DNA of 64,000 bases from an uncultured Rickettsiales bacterium (lineage in GTDB: Bacteria; Pseudomonadota; Alphaproteobacteria; RF32; CAG-239): contig URXV01000001.1 in NCBI GenBank assembly GCA_900551865.1, positions 151,201 through 215,200 on the forward strand, read 5' to 3'. Shown here piece after piece: positions 28,003 through 37,493 of this stretch. Each line of letters opens with the position of its first letter. Within the stretch, counting starts at the first letter, position 1. Both the position numbers and the translations under genes were made by a program. The notes beneath the pieces were generated by a model. That model was given only the letters and a program-made list of their open reading frames with translations, was not told the DNA's origin and did not search any database.

Positions 28003-29757
28003 TTAGGGGGAACGGAAGTTCAAACCGGGAACGGAAGCAGAGTGTCGGGGCTGCACGGATACCGGAAAACGGGGAGATGCTGCGGTGGAAGGTGCCGAGG
28101 GCGCCGATAAAGCTGGTGTTGGGGATTGAGACGATGCGGCGGGGGCACCAGACAGTTCTTTTTGCAGCCAGAGGCGGGAGCGTTTCCCGCCGTCTTGGCT
28201 GACGGTCAGGATAATAGTCCGGGGAGATGTGTAGACGGCGGCGGCGTCCGGCCAGGGGGCGGCTTTATCTTGAAGGTAAGAGATTAATCCGGGGGTAAGG
28301 GATATTTGTTCCGGGTCAACATAGCTCCAGTATACGTCAAAATCTGCGGCTACAAAATTATGCGGATAATAAAAAAGGTAGGCTTTGGACGGCAGATGCC
28401 ATGGTATATAGGGAGCGGTTACGGTATAGCCGTCTGCGGCTGTAATATTGCCGCCGGGAATAAGAAAACGGCTACGGAAATCCAGCGTTCCGCCTTGTAC
28501 AAATGCGTATTTGCGATAAGGGGAAAAGCCGGAGGTATCTTCCAGCCGGGTCAGAACGCGTTCGGCAAAGGACATTTCGGCTTTAAATCCCTGCGACCAC
28601 ATTTTGGCGGCGGCTGCGGCGGTGTTAACGTTTCCGGCAATCAAGGCAGACAGGGCAAAAGCGGTTATGTTGCGAATAAGTCTGTCGTCCGATGCCAACA
28701 AGACTGCAGATGAGAAAGCATATATGAAAGGGAGGCCGAAAAAGTCAATGCGCGGCTGGTATAGCACCTGGTTAATGTCCCGGGCAACAAGCAATGTGGA
28801 AACGGTGGCGAAAAGCAGTCCGGCGACAGAGAGAAAAAACAGGGCGATGTTTGCCGGGCGTTTGGGAAGTTGGAGCCAGAGGCGGAAGATGGCAAGGAGA
28901 AACAGGCAGAGGCCGATGTATTTGTGGGGGGCGGTGATAAAACCGCCGGTTTTGAAGAACTGTCCGACGGCAGCCTGCAGGCAGAGCAGCAGTTTGTCCG
29001 GAAGCTCGGCGAAACCGATACCCGCGGTGTTGTACGTATCATATTGCAAATGGTATTTTTTCAGCAAATACTGAGCAAAGAGAAAAATGGCGATACCGGA
29101 AAGCAAGGCAATGCAGTGCGGAATAAAGTGACGGAAAAGAGTCGGAACAGAAAGCCTTTGCAGACAGAGGGATTGCAAAACCAGAGTGAAAAAGACAACG
29201 CCCATCAGGTTGATGACGGGAGGATAGCCGCCAAGAGCCAGAGCGAACAACAGAACAGCGGCAAGAAAAGAGAGTTTTGGATGATGTGTCCGGGGCAGAT
29301 TTTCAAGATTGTAAAATGCGGCGGCGATGACGAGAACCCAGGACAGCGAACTTAAGGTGATAAAGGCGAAATACAGCCAGGATATGACGTACGGAGAAGA
29401 TGCCAAACACAACCCCGGCAGAAGATATATGCACTTTTGGGGCGGCAGGTTCCAAAGCCGGAACAACAGCACTGCCGCGCCGGAATAGAAAGCAAAGGCT
29501 GCAGCTATGCTGAAGACAGGAAGAATTCTCCCTTCAAAGAGAAAGTTTTGAAGAATGAATTGTGAAAACCTTCCTTCAAATACGCCGCTAAACAAAGGCG
29601 TACCTTCGCGTATCCATTCCCAGTCGTGATTGCCCCAGAGAAAATTGAACAGAAAAGGCAAAAATACCAGTAACGTCGCAGTCCAGAGCTTTAGCCAGAT
29701 GTGTCCGTAAATGCCGGATGGCAAAAAAAGGTATGATTTCTGCGCGGCGTTCTCCAT
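28003..29757 (-). CDS. GtrII-type membrane glycosyltransferase, copy 3
   Basis: The 584-residue protein has about eleven membrane helices and the signature shared by all three copies here: NFLWGNHDW, then FSGVFEGRFSQFI and ILPVFS. This is the glucosyltransferase GtrII pattern, whose members take a sugar from polyprenyl phosphate on the periplasmic side and add it to O-antigen or another surface glycan. The C-terminal 50 residues are low-complexity Ser/Pro/Ala. It starts 3 bases after the gtrB-like gene stops. Confidence 0.75.
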   Translation of the reverse strand: MENAAQKSYLFLPSGIYGHIWLKLWTATLLVFLPFLFNFLWGNHDWEWIREGTPLFSGVFEGRFSQFILQNFLFEGRILPVFSIAAAFAFYSGAAVLLFRLWNLPPQKCIYLLPGLCLASSPYVISWLYFAFITLSSLSWVLVIAAAFYNLENLPRTHHPKLSFLAAVLLFALALGGYPPVINLMGVVFFTLVLQSLCLQRLSVPTLFRHFIPHCIALLSGIAIFLFAQYLLKKYHLQYDTYNTAGIGFAELPDKLLLCLQAAVGQFFKTGGFITAPHKYIGLCLFLLAIFRLWLQLPKRPANIALFFLSVAGLLFATVSTLLVARDINQVLYQPRIDFFGLPFIYAFSSAVLLASDDRLIRNITAFALSALIAGNVNTAAAAAKMWSQGFKAEMSFAERVLTRLEDTSGFSPYRKYAFVQGGTLDFRSRFLIPGGNITAADGYTVTAPYIPWHLPSKAYLFYYPHNFVAADFDVYWSYVDPEQISLTPGLISYLQDKAAPWPDAAAVYTSPRTIILTVSQDGGKRSRLWLQKELSGAPAASSQSPTPALSAPSAPSTAASPRFPVSVQPRHSASVPGLNFRSP

Positions 29758-29760
29758 GGT

Positions 29761-30705
29761 TTAATCCAAGGTCTGGTCGATTATATAAGTCGGGCGGTTT
29801 TTAACCTCAACGAAAATGCTGGCAATGTATTCGCCGATGATGCCCATAAACAGGATGGTAATGCCGCTGAAAAAGGTTATGACAGACATCAGCGAAGCCC
29901 AGCCGACGATTGTCGAGCCTAAAAAATAAGCGTAGACCGTCCAAAGCATGAGAATAAAACTCAAGACGGAAATGACGATGCCGGAAAATGTTATCAAATG
30001 CAACGGCATGGCGGAAAAGCTGGAGACGCCTTTCAGCGCGAACAAAAGCATTTTTTTTAAAGGGTATTTTGTCGTTCCGGCCTGACGTTTTTTGCGGTCG
30101 TAGTAGACGCAGCAGGATTTGAAACCGACTAACGGCACAATAGCGCGGAGAAAAAGATTCTTTTCTTTAAATTCAGCCATGGCTGCGACGGCACGGCGGC
30201 TTAACAGCCGAAAATCCGCGTGGTTGGCGACAAGTTCGACGCCGAGGAGTTTCATCAGTTTATAAAACCACAGGGCGGTGCTGCGTTTGAAAAAACTGTC
30301 GGTGTCGCGGCGGTTTCTGACGCCGTAAACTATTTCACAACCTTTGCCGTAGCATTGTATCATCTGCTTTATGGCGGAAACGTCGTCCTGCAGGTCGGCG
30401 TCTATGGTTATGTAAATGTCGGCATCGGTATTATACAATCCCGCGAGCAACGCTTCCTGGTGTCCAAAATTGCGGGAGAGGGAAATGCCTTTAACAAGCG
30501 GTGATTTTTTGTGTGCGTTTTCGATAATTTTCCATGTCGAATCTTTTGAGCCGTCGTTAACGAAGACCAAACGGCTGTTCTCACCGATTAATCCGGATTT
30601 AATCAAATTATTCAGGGCGCTAGACAAAGTCTTTATGCTTTGCGGCAAGGCTTCTTCTTCGTTATAACAGGGAACGATAACGGCTAATTCGGGGATTTTT
30701 TTCAT
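29761..30705 (-). CDS. GtrB-type polyprenyl-phosphate glycosyltransferase
   Basis: The 314-residue protein has a GT-A domain of family 2 (AVIVPCYNEEEALP, VNDGSKDST, ITIDADLQDD) and two C-terminal membrane helices followed by GEYIASIFVEVKNRP, the DPM1/GtrB layout. It would charge undecaprenyl phosphate with a sugar that the neighbouring GtrII-type proteins transfer. The GtrA flippase normally found with it is not present in this window. Confidence 0.9.
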   Translation of the reverse strand: MKKIPELAVIVPCYNEEEALPQSIKTLSSALNNLIKSGLIGENSRLVFVNDGSKDSTWKIIENAHKKSPLVKGISLSRNFGHQEALLAGLYNTDADIYITIDADLQDDVSAIKQMIQCYGKGCEIVYGVRNRRDTDSFFKRSTALWFYKLMKLLGVELVANHADFRLLSRRAVAAMAEFKEKNLFLRAIVPLVGFKSCCVYYDRKKRQAGTTKYPLKKMLLFALKGVSSFSAMPLHLITFSGIVISVLSFILMLWTVYAYFLGSTIVGWASLMSVITFFSGITILFMGIIGEYIASIFVEVKNRPTYIIDQTLD

Positions 30706-30902
30706 TTTATGCCACCTGACGATGATAATTGAACCGGGATATACCGTTGTTATAACATAAAAGCGTAATTTTTTTATTAACAGCGAGAATATTATGTTAT
30801 AGGAATGAATGTCGTTGCGGAACGAATGCCATTACCGAAACGGGCGTTATTGTCGGAATGAGCGGCAATATCGGGATGAGCGGCAAAATTGATTGATGTC
30901 GG
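30706..30902. other. Gap inside the glycosylation cluster with a short tandem repeat
   Basis: This 197-base gap separates the second GtrII copy from gtrB. An 18-bp unit containing ATGAGCGGCAA is repeated twice near 30853-30888. I see no gene or clear promoter. Confidence 0.4.
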
Positions 30903-32465
30903 TTACGGTTTGGGCAGCATTTGCAGGCGGCGGCGAAAGTCTTCCAGACCGGCCTGGTTATAAACAACGATAATGATATCGGGATTTACATAAACGGAAT
31001 TCGGATGCGGCCAGGGACGAGCCTGATTCATAAAAAAGTCATAGACGTCCGGCGTTATGTCGTCGGGGAGGAGAGGTAGAGTGCGGTCGATGTAATCAAA
31101 AGGGCTGTAAAATTCCAACAGGTTTGCTCCTTGCCACATGGCAAGATAGGGCAGGGAAAGCAGAAAAACGTCATCTTTGTCGTAGTTTCCGTGGTAGTAA
31201 TTCGGGCGCAGGGAAATATCTCCGGCCTGATAGAAGCGGTATTGTCCGGCAGGAGAGAAATCCGGGTGACTTTCAATCCGTTCGGAAATGTTGTCAAGAA
31301 TTTGCATTTCGGCGTCAAAACCCTGTTTCCAAACTTTCAAAGCCGTGTAGTCATTTAAAATGTTAAGCGGGAGAAGTACGACGGCAAAAGCAGCGGCAAG
31401 GCTGGATGACAATTTGGCTGGAATTGTCAGCAGAAGCCCGAGAAAAAAGGCATAAAGAAAAGCGAAACCATAGAAATCTATGCGGGAGACGAATTCCGTA
31501 TGGGGAACAACAAGAAACGTTGTCAGCGCCGTGGCCCAGACCGTGCCGTAAATCAAAACTGCAGCAACGGTTCGCCGCCGCCAGTCGGGAGCATAAAGCA
31601 GGATTCCGGCAACGGCACAAAAGGACATCAGCGCCAAAATAATTTTATATCCCCGCTCCATAAACGGCACGGTTATCCAAAACTGGCTGAATGCTATTTT
31701 TATAACGGCGAAAAATTTCAACGGGAGGCTGGAAAGCGGTTCGGTTTCAAGATTATATACGTTGCCGGGGGCGATGATTTTTAAGGTGAGCTTAAACAGT
31801 ACGGCGGCGATGAGAATGTTAAACAGCGTGTACTTATAAACAGCGAAGAGGTCTTTTAATGTTTTTTGTTCAAATACGTATGCTATGACCAACCTGCCGC
31901 CGAGACAGACGAAAAACATATTGATAACGGGAGGATATCCGCCGAGCGCCAGATAAAAACAAGCGACGGAACCAAGACACAGGAGTATTTTGCGCCGGAC
32001 AGCACAGACCCAACCGGAGAGGTAAAGCCCGAGAGCCGCCAGAAAAGCCCAAAGCATACAGCTGATAGTGATAAACGTGAAGTACATCCATGACAGCGTG
32101 TAGGGCTGGGTGGCAAAAAAACTGATGAACACAATGTATCCGGCCAGGGATTTTTTTATATTCCAGTATTTTGCCAGCAGCCACAGCGCTGCGGTTAAAA
32201 AGGCAAAACCTAACAGGTTGTTGAGGAGGGGGAGAATTTGTCCGCCGGTTAGCAGCCGGTAGGGGATAAACTGCGTGAATCGGCCTTCAAACAATCCTGA
32301 AGAGAACAGCAATTCTTCTTTGATGAATTTGACGTCGTGGTTTCCCCACATAAAGTTTAAGGTATGGAACAGAAAAGCAAAATTGATGATAAGGAAACTT
32401 ATCAGCATTGCTTTGCCGTCCAATGTGTCGGGGTAAAGGCGGAATTTCTGCAATAGTTTTTTCAT
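30903..32465 (-). CDS. GtrII-type membrane glycosyltransferase, copy 2
   Basis: The 520-residue protein has the same multi-helix layout as its two paralogues and the same signature (NFMWGNHDVKFIKEE, FSSGLFEGRFTQFI, GGQILPL), with NHDV in place of NHDW. Its start overlaps the stop of copy 1 by 4 bases. The soluble C-terminal part has the pattern SVYVNPDIIIVVYN, also recognisable in the others. Family role as for copy 3: periplasmic transfer of a lipid-linked sugar. Confidence 0.75.
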   Translation of the reverse strand: MKKLLQKFRLYPDTLDGKAMLISFLIINFAFLFHTLNFMWGNHDVKFIKEELLFSSGLFEGRFTQFIPYRLLTGGQILPLLNNLLGFAFLTAALWLLAKYWNIKKSLAGYIVFISFFATQPYTLSWMYFTFITISCMLWAFLAALGLYLSGWVCAVRRKILLCLGSVACFYLALGGYPPVINMFFVCLGGRLVIAYVFEQKTLKDLFAVYKYTLFNILIAAVLFKLTLKIIAPGNVYNLETEPLSSLPLKFFAVIKIAFSQFWITVPFMERGYKIILALMSFCAVAGILLYAPDWRRRTVAAVLIYGTVWATALTTFLVVPHTEFVSRIDFYGFAFLYAFFLGLLLTIPAKLSSSLAAAFAVVLLPLNILNDYTALKVWKQGFDAEMQILDNISERIESHPDFSPAGQYRFYQAGDISLRPNYYHGNYDKDDVFLLSLPYLAMWQGANLLEFYSPFDYIDRTLPLLPDDITPDVYDFFMNQARPWPHPNSVYVNPDIIIVVYNQAGLEDFRRRLQMLPKP

Positions 32466-34240
32466 GGCATATTTCCATTAACGGTTTGGCGAGAGGCTTC
32501 TGGGTTGCGGTGCGGCACCTGGGGTGAGGCATTTTGAGCGGGCGGTTTTTTCTTGGTGTCAGGGGAGGGGGATACGGGGAAAGGCACTCCGGGAGCAAGC
32601 AGTTCAAACTGACGGGTAAGCAATTCCTTGCCGTTTGTGGTCAAGGCTATGATGGCGTAGTTGTGGTCGACATAAACAGAATTGACGGCGGGCCATGTTT
32701 TAATACGGCGGGTGAGGAAGTCTGCCATTTGCGGCGTTATTTCTTCGGGACGGATAGCGGTACCTTCGCGGACATAGTCGTACGGGGCGTAGAAATTATA
32801 GTATTCAAAGGCAATCCAATGGCGGGTATATGGCGCCTGCAGCATATAGTAGCCGTATTTTTCGTTTACCGACGGTTGGTAGTAACGGGAATGCAGGGGG
32901 ATTTCTCCAGCCTGAATAACGGTATACTGGTTTGCGGGGGAAAAGTCCTTATGATTCTGAATACGAGCAGTCAGACGTTCCAAAAGTTTGTTTTCGGCGG
33001 TAAAGCCAAAGAAATGGGTTTTGGCAAAATTGAGGTTCAGGTTAATACTGATGATAAGCAACAAAACAGCGGATAAATAGGCAAAATTTTTGAGCACTTG
33101 CGAGCCGAAGCGGTGCAGATAGAAAAGGCAGAAGAGGATAAGAACCGGATAGCCGTAAAAGTCTGTCCGTGCCATATAGGCAGCCGGGTCATCCATGGCA
33201 AAAGGGGCATCCGGAGCAGATTTGGCAAGCCAAGCGGAAAATTTCAGACATAGCGGAAGGGCAGCGATTAATAAGGGGGCAAGAACCTTTTTCCATACGG
33301 AAAACCGGGAGTAAGCAGGCGTATCGGCGGAAGGTGCTGATTTTGCAAATATCGGCAGGCAAAATGAGATTCCTGCCAGTAAAATAATTGCGGAGATTAA
33401 AATTTTGAATGGCAGAGGAAGAAAAGGCCGGGGTTGGAAGAAATCGGCGACGGCGTTTTTCAGCGTTTCGGGCAGTTTGGCAATCAGTTCAGGTACGGTG
33501 GATGCCTGGCTGTTATACAGTTGCATCATATAATGGTGCTCCTGTAAAAAGGAAAACACCAGTTTTAATCCGGCCAACGAAAGCAGCAGACAGACGGCGA
33601 ACGGCAAAGTCTGCCGTATTATGGTGCGTCCGCAGGTCGGCTGTGCCGTCAGGTTAAGGATGGTAAGACAGGTGGCGGAGATAACAAACAGGTTGACTGA
33701 AGCAGGATATCCTCCCAGCGCGAATAAAAGCAATAGCGTACCGCAGAGCGTGAAAATGACAGGACGAGAGCCGGACGCTTTTTGGCAGCACAGCAGGGAT
33801 ATGGCTATGATTAACGGCCAGGACAACAGGCTGAAAGTTATGAAATGAAAATACAGCAGTTCTGCGGCGAAGGGAAGCCCCGCGGCAGCGGACAGGAACA
33901 GCGCGGCAACGGCCGGCCGTACAGAGAAGGCGAAGAAGCGTCGGTACAACAGGAACAATGCAGCCGTATAAAAAATGAATCCCAGCAGGATATTCAGGAT
34001 AGGAAGAATCTTTCCGTCCAGAAGCAGGTTTAGAAGAATGTATTGCGAAAAGCGCCCTTCAATCAGCCCGGACAACAGGGGGTTGCCTTGTATAAGCGGC
34101 AGCCAGTCGTGATTTCCCCATATAAAGTTTACTAAAAGCGGCGAAAAACACAGGCACAACAGACCGAAAGCGGTTATGACAGGGAGATACCGTTCCGGAG
34201 AGAGAGAAAATAGCGAATTTGCGGGTACAGGCTGCTGCAT
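32462..34240 (-). CDS. GtrII-type membrane glycosyltransferase, copy 1
   Basis: The 592-residue protein is the first gene of the cluster as transcribed. It carries NFIWGNHDW, FSGLIEGRFSQYI-like (LLSGLIEGRFSQYIL) and GKILPILN, followed by about ten more membrane helices and a soluble tail with SVYVDHNYAIIAL. The tail ends in a Pro/Lys-rich segment. No good ribosome binding site precedes the ATG at 34240. The three copies differ enough along their length to suggest old duplications with diverged acceptors or sugars. Confidence 0.75.
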   Translation of the reverse strand: MQQPVPANSLFSLSPERYLPVITAFGLLCLCFSPLLVNFIWGNHDWLPLIQGNPLLSGLIEGRFSQYILLNLLLDGKILPILNILLGFIFYTAALFLLYRRFFAFSVRPAVAALFLSAAAGLPFAAELLYFHFITFSLLSWPLIIAISLLCCQKASGSRPVIFTLCGTLLLLFALGGYPASVNLFVISATCLTILNLTAQPTCGRTIIRQTLPFAVCLLLSLAGLKLVFSFLQEHHYMMQLYNSQASTVPELIAKLPETLKNAVADFFQPRPFLPLPFKILISAIILLAGISFCLPIFAKSAPSADTPAYSRFSVWKKVLAPLLIAALPLCLKFSAWLAKSAPDAPFAMDDPAAYMARTDFYGYPVLILFCLFYLHRFGSQVLKNFAYLSAVLLLIISINLNLNFAKTHFFGFTAENKLLERLTARIQNHKDFSPANQYTVIQAGEIPLHSRYYQPSVNEKYGYYMLQAPYTRHWIAFEYYNFYAPYDYVREGTAIRPEEITPQMADFLTRRIKTWPAVNSVYVDHNYAIIALTTNGKELLTRQFELLAPGVPFPVSPSPDTKKKPPAQNASPQVPHRNPEASRQTVNGNMP

Positions 34241-34277
34241 ACTGTTGTTTTGCGGTTTAATGGTTAATGTTATTGTA

Positions 34278-34305
34278 TTGACACTTTAGCGGGGAAAAGT
34301 ATAAG
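34278..34305 (+). promoter_or_regulatory. Promoter of the DUF192 gene
   Basis: TTGACA (34278-34283), 16-base spacer, TATAAG (34300-34305), about 70 bases before the gene. Confidence 0.65.
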
Positions 34306-34377
34306 ATATGGTAAATATTCGGGAAGATTTTGCCGTGAGCTTTTGCGCCTGAAAGCCACCGCCAGAAGAGGAATGAA

Positions 34378-34914
34378 ATGTTTGCAGATACAGAAATGCG
34401 CCGGGTTTGGAGCCAATGCGGAAAAAAGGGGCTTATCGTCAAGGCCGCGCTTGTTTGCGTATGTGTTTTGATGACGGCCGAATTCGGGTGGTGCGGAAAT
34501 TATAAAGGAATGGGAAATAAAAGCCCGGAAGCGGTGCGGAGCGGTATGCAAAATATGAAAATTCATATTGCGGATAAGGTGTCATATACGGTTAAGGCGG
34601 CAAAGACAGCCGAAGAATTGAGAACAGGGTTGATGAATGTGCGCAACCTTTCAGACAATGCGGGGATGCTCTTTGACTTACGGCAGTATCCCGGTGCGTC
34701 CATGTGGATGAAAAATACATATATTCCTTTGGATATGCTTTTTATCGGCTGCGATTGGAAAGTGGTTGATATTTATGAGAATGCGAAACCTCTCTCCCTT
34801 CGCAGAATCGGCAGTTCAAAGCCGTTTTGCTATGTTTTGGAAATCAGCGGCGGCAATGCCGCTGTTGCGGGAATTGCAGCGGGCGATGAGGTTATGCCCG
34901 ACCGTCCGATATGA
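34378..34914 (+). CDS. Exported DUF192 protein
   Basis: The 178-residue protein has an N-terminal hydrophobic segment after a 20-residue charged start (GLIVKAALVCVCVLMTAEFG) and then DUF192: ELRTGLMNVRNLSDNAGMLF and MWMKNTYIPLDMLFI. The family is small, usually periplasmic or secreted, of unknown function. The binding site AGAGGA supports the first ATG; later internal ATGs are possible. Confidence 0.85.
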   Translation: MFADTEMRRVWSQCGKKGLIVKAALVCVCVLMTAEFGWCGNYKGMGNKSPEAVRSGMQNMKIHIADKVSYTVKAAKTAEELRTGLMNVRNLSDNAGMLFDLRQYPGASMWMKNTYIPLDMLFIGCDWKVVDIYENAKPLSLRRIGSSKPFCYVLEISGGNAAVAGIAAGDEVMPDRPI

Positions 34915-34926
34915 AATAATGTTCTA

Positions 34927-34954
34927 TTGAATCTTCCTTCTGTCAAAATATATT
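34927..34954 (+). promoter_or_regulatory. Promoter of the YgiW-like gene
   Basis: TTGAAT (34927-34932), 16-base spacer, TATATT (34949-34954). It contains a GAATC (GANTC) site at 34929-34933. Confidence 0.55.
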
Positions 34955-34982
34955 AGAGCTGTTAGATTAACAGGAGGAAAAT

Positions 34983-35390
34983 ATGAAAAAATTTTTATTT
35001 TTGCTGATGGCGGGCACAATGCTTTGCGGTGGTGCCTATGCCAAACATGACTGTGATTGCAGCGACTGCCGGGCTAAGATGGAGCGCAAAATGATGACCG
35101 GCGGGCAGGGCGGCTTTGTTGATGCGGCAGCGAAACCGCTGAGCGTAGCCGAGGTTCAGAAACTTTCCGATGATGCCTATGTAACGATGGAAGGGTATAT
35201 TACCAAAAGGCTTTCTGATGACGAGTACAATTTTACCGACGGAACCAATAATGTTACGGTTGAAATTGACGATAAAGACTGGCGCGGCCTGAAGGTTACC
35301 CCGAAAGACAAAATTATAGTCAATGGCAAAGTTGATAAAGACCTTACCAGTTTTAAGGTTGAGGTTAAATCTCTTACTTTGGCTAACTAA
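34983..35390 (+). CDS. Periplasmic OB-fold stress protein (YgiW/BOF family)
   Basis: The 135-residue protein has a signal peptide (cleavage after AYA) and a BOF domain: YVTMEGYITKRLSDDEYNFTDGTNNVTVEID then KIIVNGKVDKD. A CDCSDC cysteine cluster just after the signal peptide is extra and could bind metal. YgiW-type proteins help with oxidative and membrane stress. The AGGAGG site is near perfect. Confidence 0.85.
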   Translation: MKKFLFLLMAGTMLCGGAYAKHDCDCSDCRAKMERKMMTGGQGGFVDAAAKPLSVAEVQKLSDDAYVTMEGYITKRLSDDEYNFTDGTNNVTVEIDDKDWRGLKVTPKDKIIVNGKVDKDLTSFKVEVKSLTLAN

Positions 35391-35393
35391 TGG

Positions 35394-35424
35394 CAAATGT
35401 CTGCCGATTAGCGGCAGACATTTG
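35394..35424 (+). terminator. Terminator after the YgiW-like gene
   Basis: A perfect 13-bp stem, CAAATGTCTGCCG with its complement, closes a 5-base loop. The T tract after it is weak. Confidence 0.7.
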
Positions 35425-35566
35425 TTAATGCGTGCGTTCCGTTTAAGGCGAATGTTTCACCAGACAGGTATATTCGGCTTGAACGGAAACGCCGCTTGCA
35501 GATGCAGACATTTGGCTGGATACGCTGCCTGTAGACAGGCTTTCCGGTGGGTAACCGGCAGAGCGG

Positions 35567-35788
35567 CTAATCTTTATGGCGGAAAGTGATACGCCCCTTG
35601 GTTAAGTCATAGGGGGTCATTTCAATATCAACCTTGTCGCCAACCATAACGCGGATACGGAATTTACGCATCTTTCCTGCGGTATGGGCTAAGATTTCAA
35701 CGCCGTTTTCCAACCTTACCCTGAACATGGCGTTTGGGAGCTTTTCAATGACGTCTCCCGTGAATTCCAGCAGTTCTTCTTTGCTCAT
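35567..35788 (-). CDS. infA: Translation initiation factor IF-1
   Basis: The 73-residue protein is a whole IF-1: an S1-type OB-fold with EFTGDVIEKLPNAMFRVRLENG, ILAHTAGKMRKFRIRV and GDKVDIEMTPYDLTKGRI. It binds the ribosomal A site during initiation. It stands alone between convergent and downstream genes. Confidence 0.97.
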   Translation of the reverse strand: MSKEELLEFTGDVIEKLPNAMFRVRLENGVEILAHTAGKMRKFRIRVMVGDKVDIEMTPYDLTKGRITFRHKD

Positions 35789-35836
35789 TTAGTATTCCTT
35801 ATAAATTCTTTTTTCTGCTATATATACTGCAAAATC

Positions 35837-37483
35837 TTATTTTACAAGCATTTTTTGCGATTTGTGGCGCGGAATTGTGATTTCGAAGCAGGAACCGACG
35901 TTTTCGGTGCTGCTGACGGTAATTTTGGCGTTTAGTTTGAGTACCAAATCTTTGACAATTGCCAACCCGAGCCCCGTTCCTTTTTTTTCATTATCCGGCG
36001 ACGAAGAATAGAAAGGTTCAAATATGTGTTTTAGGGCATTTTTAGAAATGCCGCAGCCGCTGTCTTTGATGCTGATAATCAGGTCGTCTCTGTTTGTATT
36101 GGTTTTTATTTCAAGCGTGCCGCCGTCCGGCATTGCATGGACAGCATTTTGAAGAAGGTTGAGGATTATCATTTTGAAATCCGTTTCGTTGCCGTAGATT
36201 TCTTCTTTGACGTTAGAAAAATTTTGGGTCAGGACAATTCCTTTGCTTTTTATATCGTAGTCTAAAAGCGACAAGATGTCGGTAATTTCCGCGATGACAT
36301 TGAATGTCGTATTTGTCTGTTCGGTGTTGCGAGACAATTTCAGCAGCCGTTCGGGAACTTTTATGCAGTCTTTTATCTGTCCGGAAATCATATTAAGGTA
36401 TTTTTTTTCTTCGGATTCATTATCAGGGGCAGAATAGTATTTCTGGAGAATGCCGTCCAAAATCAGATTTATGGCGCCGAGATTGTTTTTCATTTCATGA
36501 GCCAGAGATGTTGCCAGGAAGCCCAATGAGGAAATTTTTTGCTGGTGCGAGTAATTTATGTTGTCGCTTAAATCGCGAAAAGATTCGACAATACCGAATT
36601 TTCCGTTCAAGTGGATGCGTGCAGAGTTTACGGACAGCGGCCGGTTATTTACGCTGTGTATGGTTTTCATCCCCGAAGATTTTGACTTTTGCAGTTCTTT
36701 TAACGGGCAAAGATAAAGACTGGCGCTGCAAGGGCATTGGGTTTCGCCGTTGTATGCCCCGTAACATTTTGCCGATTTGAACAAATATTGTTTTTTGATA
36801 TATTGGTCATAAGCTTTGTTGGCCAGAACGATATTGTAGTCTTCGTCTATAATGCGGACCGCGTCGGGCAGAGCGTCAATCAGATTTTGCAGAAAGACTT
36901 CCTTTTCTTTGATTTCATTGATATTGTGTTCAATATTGTTTAACATAAAATTTACCGTATGCATTAATGTGTTAAATTCATCGGTAAAATGTTTTTCTTC
37001 TATATCCAAACGTTTGCTGAAATCGCCGTTGGCAACATCAATGGACAGGGACGTCAGCCTATCGACCGGTGTAACGACCCATTTCTTTAATAAAATCCAC
37101 AGGATAATCAGCGAAAGCGTGGTCAGAAACGCGCTCAGTCCCAAGATGCGAAGACTTTCCTGAATCGCGGCGTAACTTTCGTCATAATTTTGGGTCAGTT
37201 CTTCGTTAAGTTTGCGTTCCCGGCTGAGTTCTTCTTTTTTCTGGTCGAGGTTGGCTGCGGACTGCATTTTGTTTTCAGGCTGAAGCTTTTCCAGCTTTTG
37301 GCGCAGGGAGATATTTTCGTTTAAGAGCTCAATGACGTATTGATTGCGGGTAATCAGATTAGTTTGTTCGTTGCGGATTTTTTTGCCGATGGTGTTGTCA
37401 AAGAAAAAGATAAAAATTGCCGCACTCAGCAGAAAAAAGGTCAGGATTGTCAGCAGTATTTTTTTGTTAAGGCTGAAAAACAT
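35837..37483 (-). CDS. Orphan membrane sensor histidine kinase
   Basis: Order of the 548 residues: membrane helix (10-30), a periplasmic coiled-coil sensor (30-120), second helix, HAMP (PVDRLTSLSIDVANGDFSKRL), PAS domain with a cysteine cluster (C-Y-G-A-Y-N-G-E-T-Q-C-P-C then LYLCP), DHp helix with HEMKNNLG (His about 328) and an ATPase domain with N, G1 (IKDSGCGI) and G2 (GTGLGLAIV) boxes. The H-box has NN where NP is usual. No response regulator is adjacent. The cysteine cluster could hold a metal or act as a redox switch. Confidence 0.88.
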   Translation of the reverse strand: MFFSLNKKILLTILTFFLLSAAIFIFFFDNTIGKKIRNEQTNLITRNQYVIELLNENISLRQKLEKLQPENKMQSAANLDQKKEELSRERKLNEELTQNYDESYAAIQESLRILGLSAFLTTLSLIILWILLKKWVVTPVDRLTSLSIDVANGDFSKRLDIEEKHFTDEFNTLMHTVNFMLNNIEHNINEIKEKEVFLQNLIDALPDAVRIIDEDYNIVLANKAYDQYIKKQYLFKSAKCYGAYNGETQCPCSASLYLCPLKELQKSKSSGMKTIHSVNNRPLSVNSARIHLNGKFGIVESFRDLSDNINYSHQQKISSLGFLATSLAHEMKNNLGAINLILDGILQKYYSAPDNESEEKKYLNMISGQIKDCIKVPERLLKLSRNTEQTNTTFNVIAEITDILSLLDYDIKSKGIVLTQNFSNVKEEIYGNETDFKMIILNLLQNAVHAMPDGGTLEIKTNTNRDDLIISIKDSGCGISKNALKHIFEPFYSSSPDNEKKGTGLGLAIVKDLVLKLNAKITVSSTENVGSCFEITIPRHKSQKMLVK

Positions 37484-37493
37484 AACGCAACTC

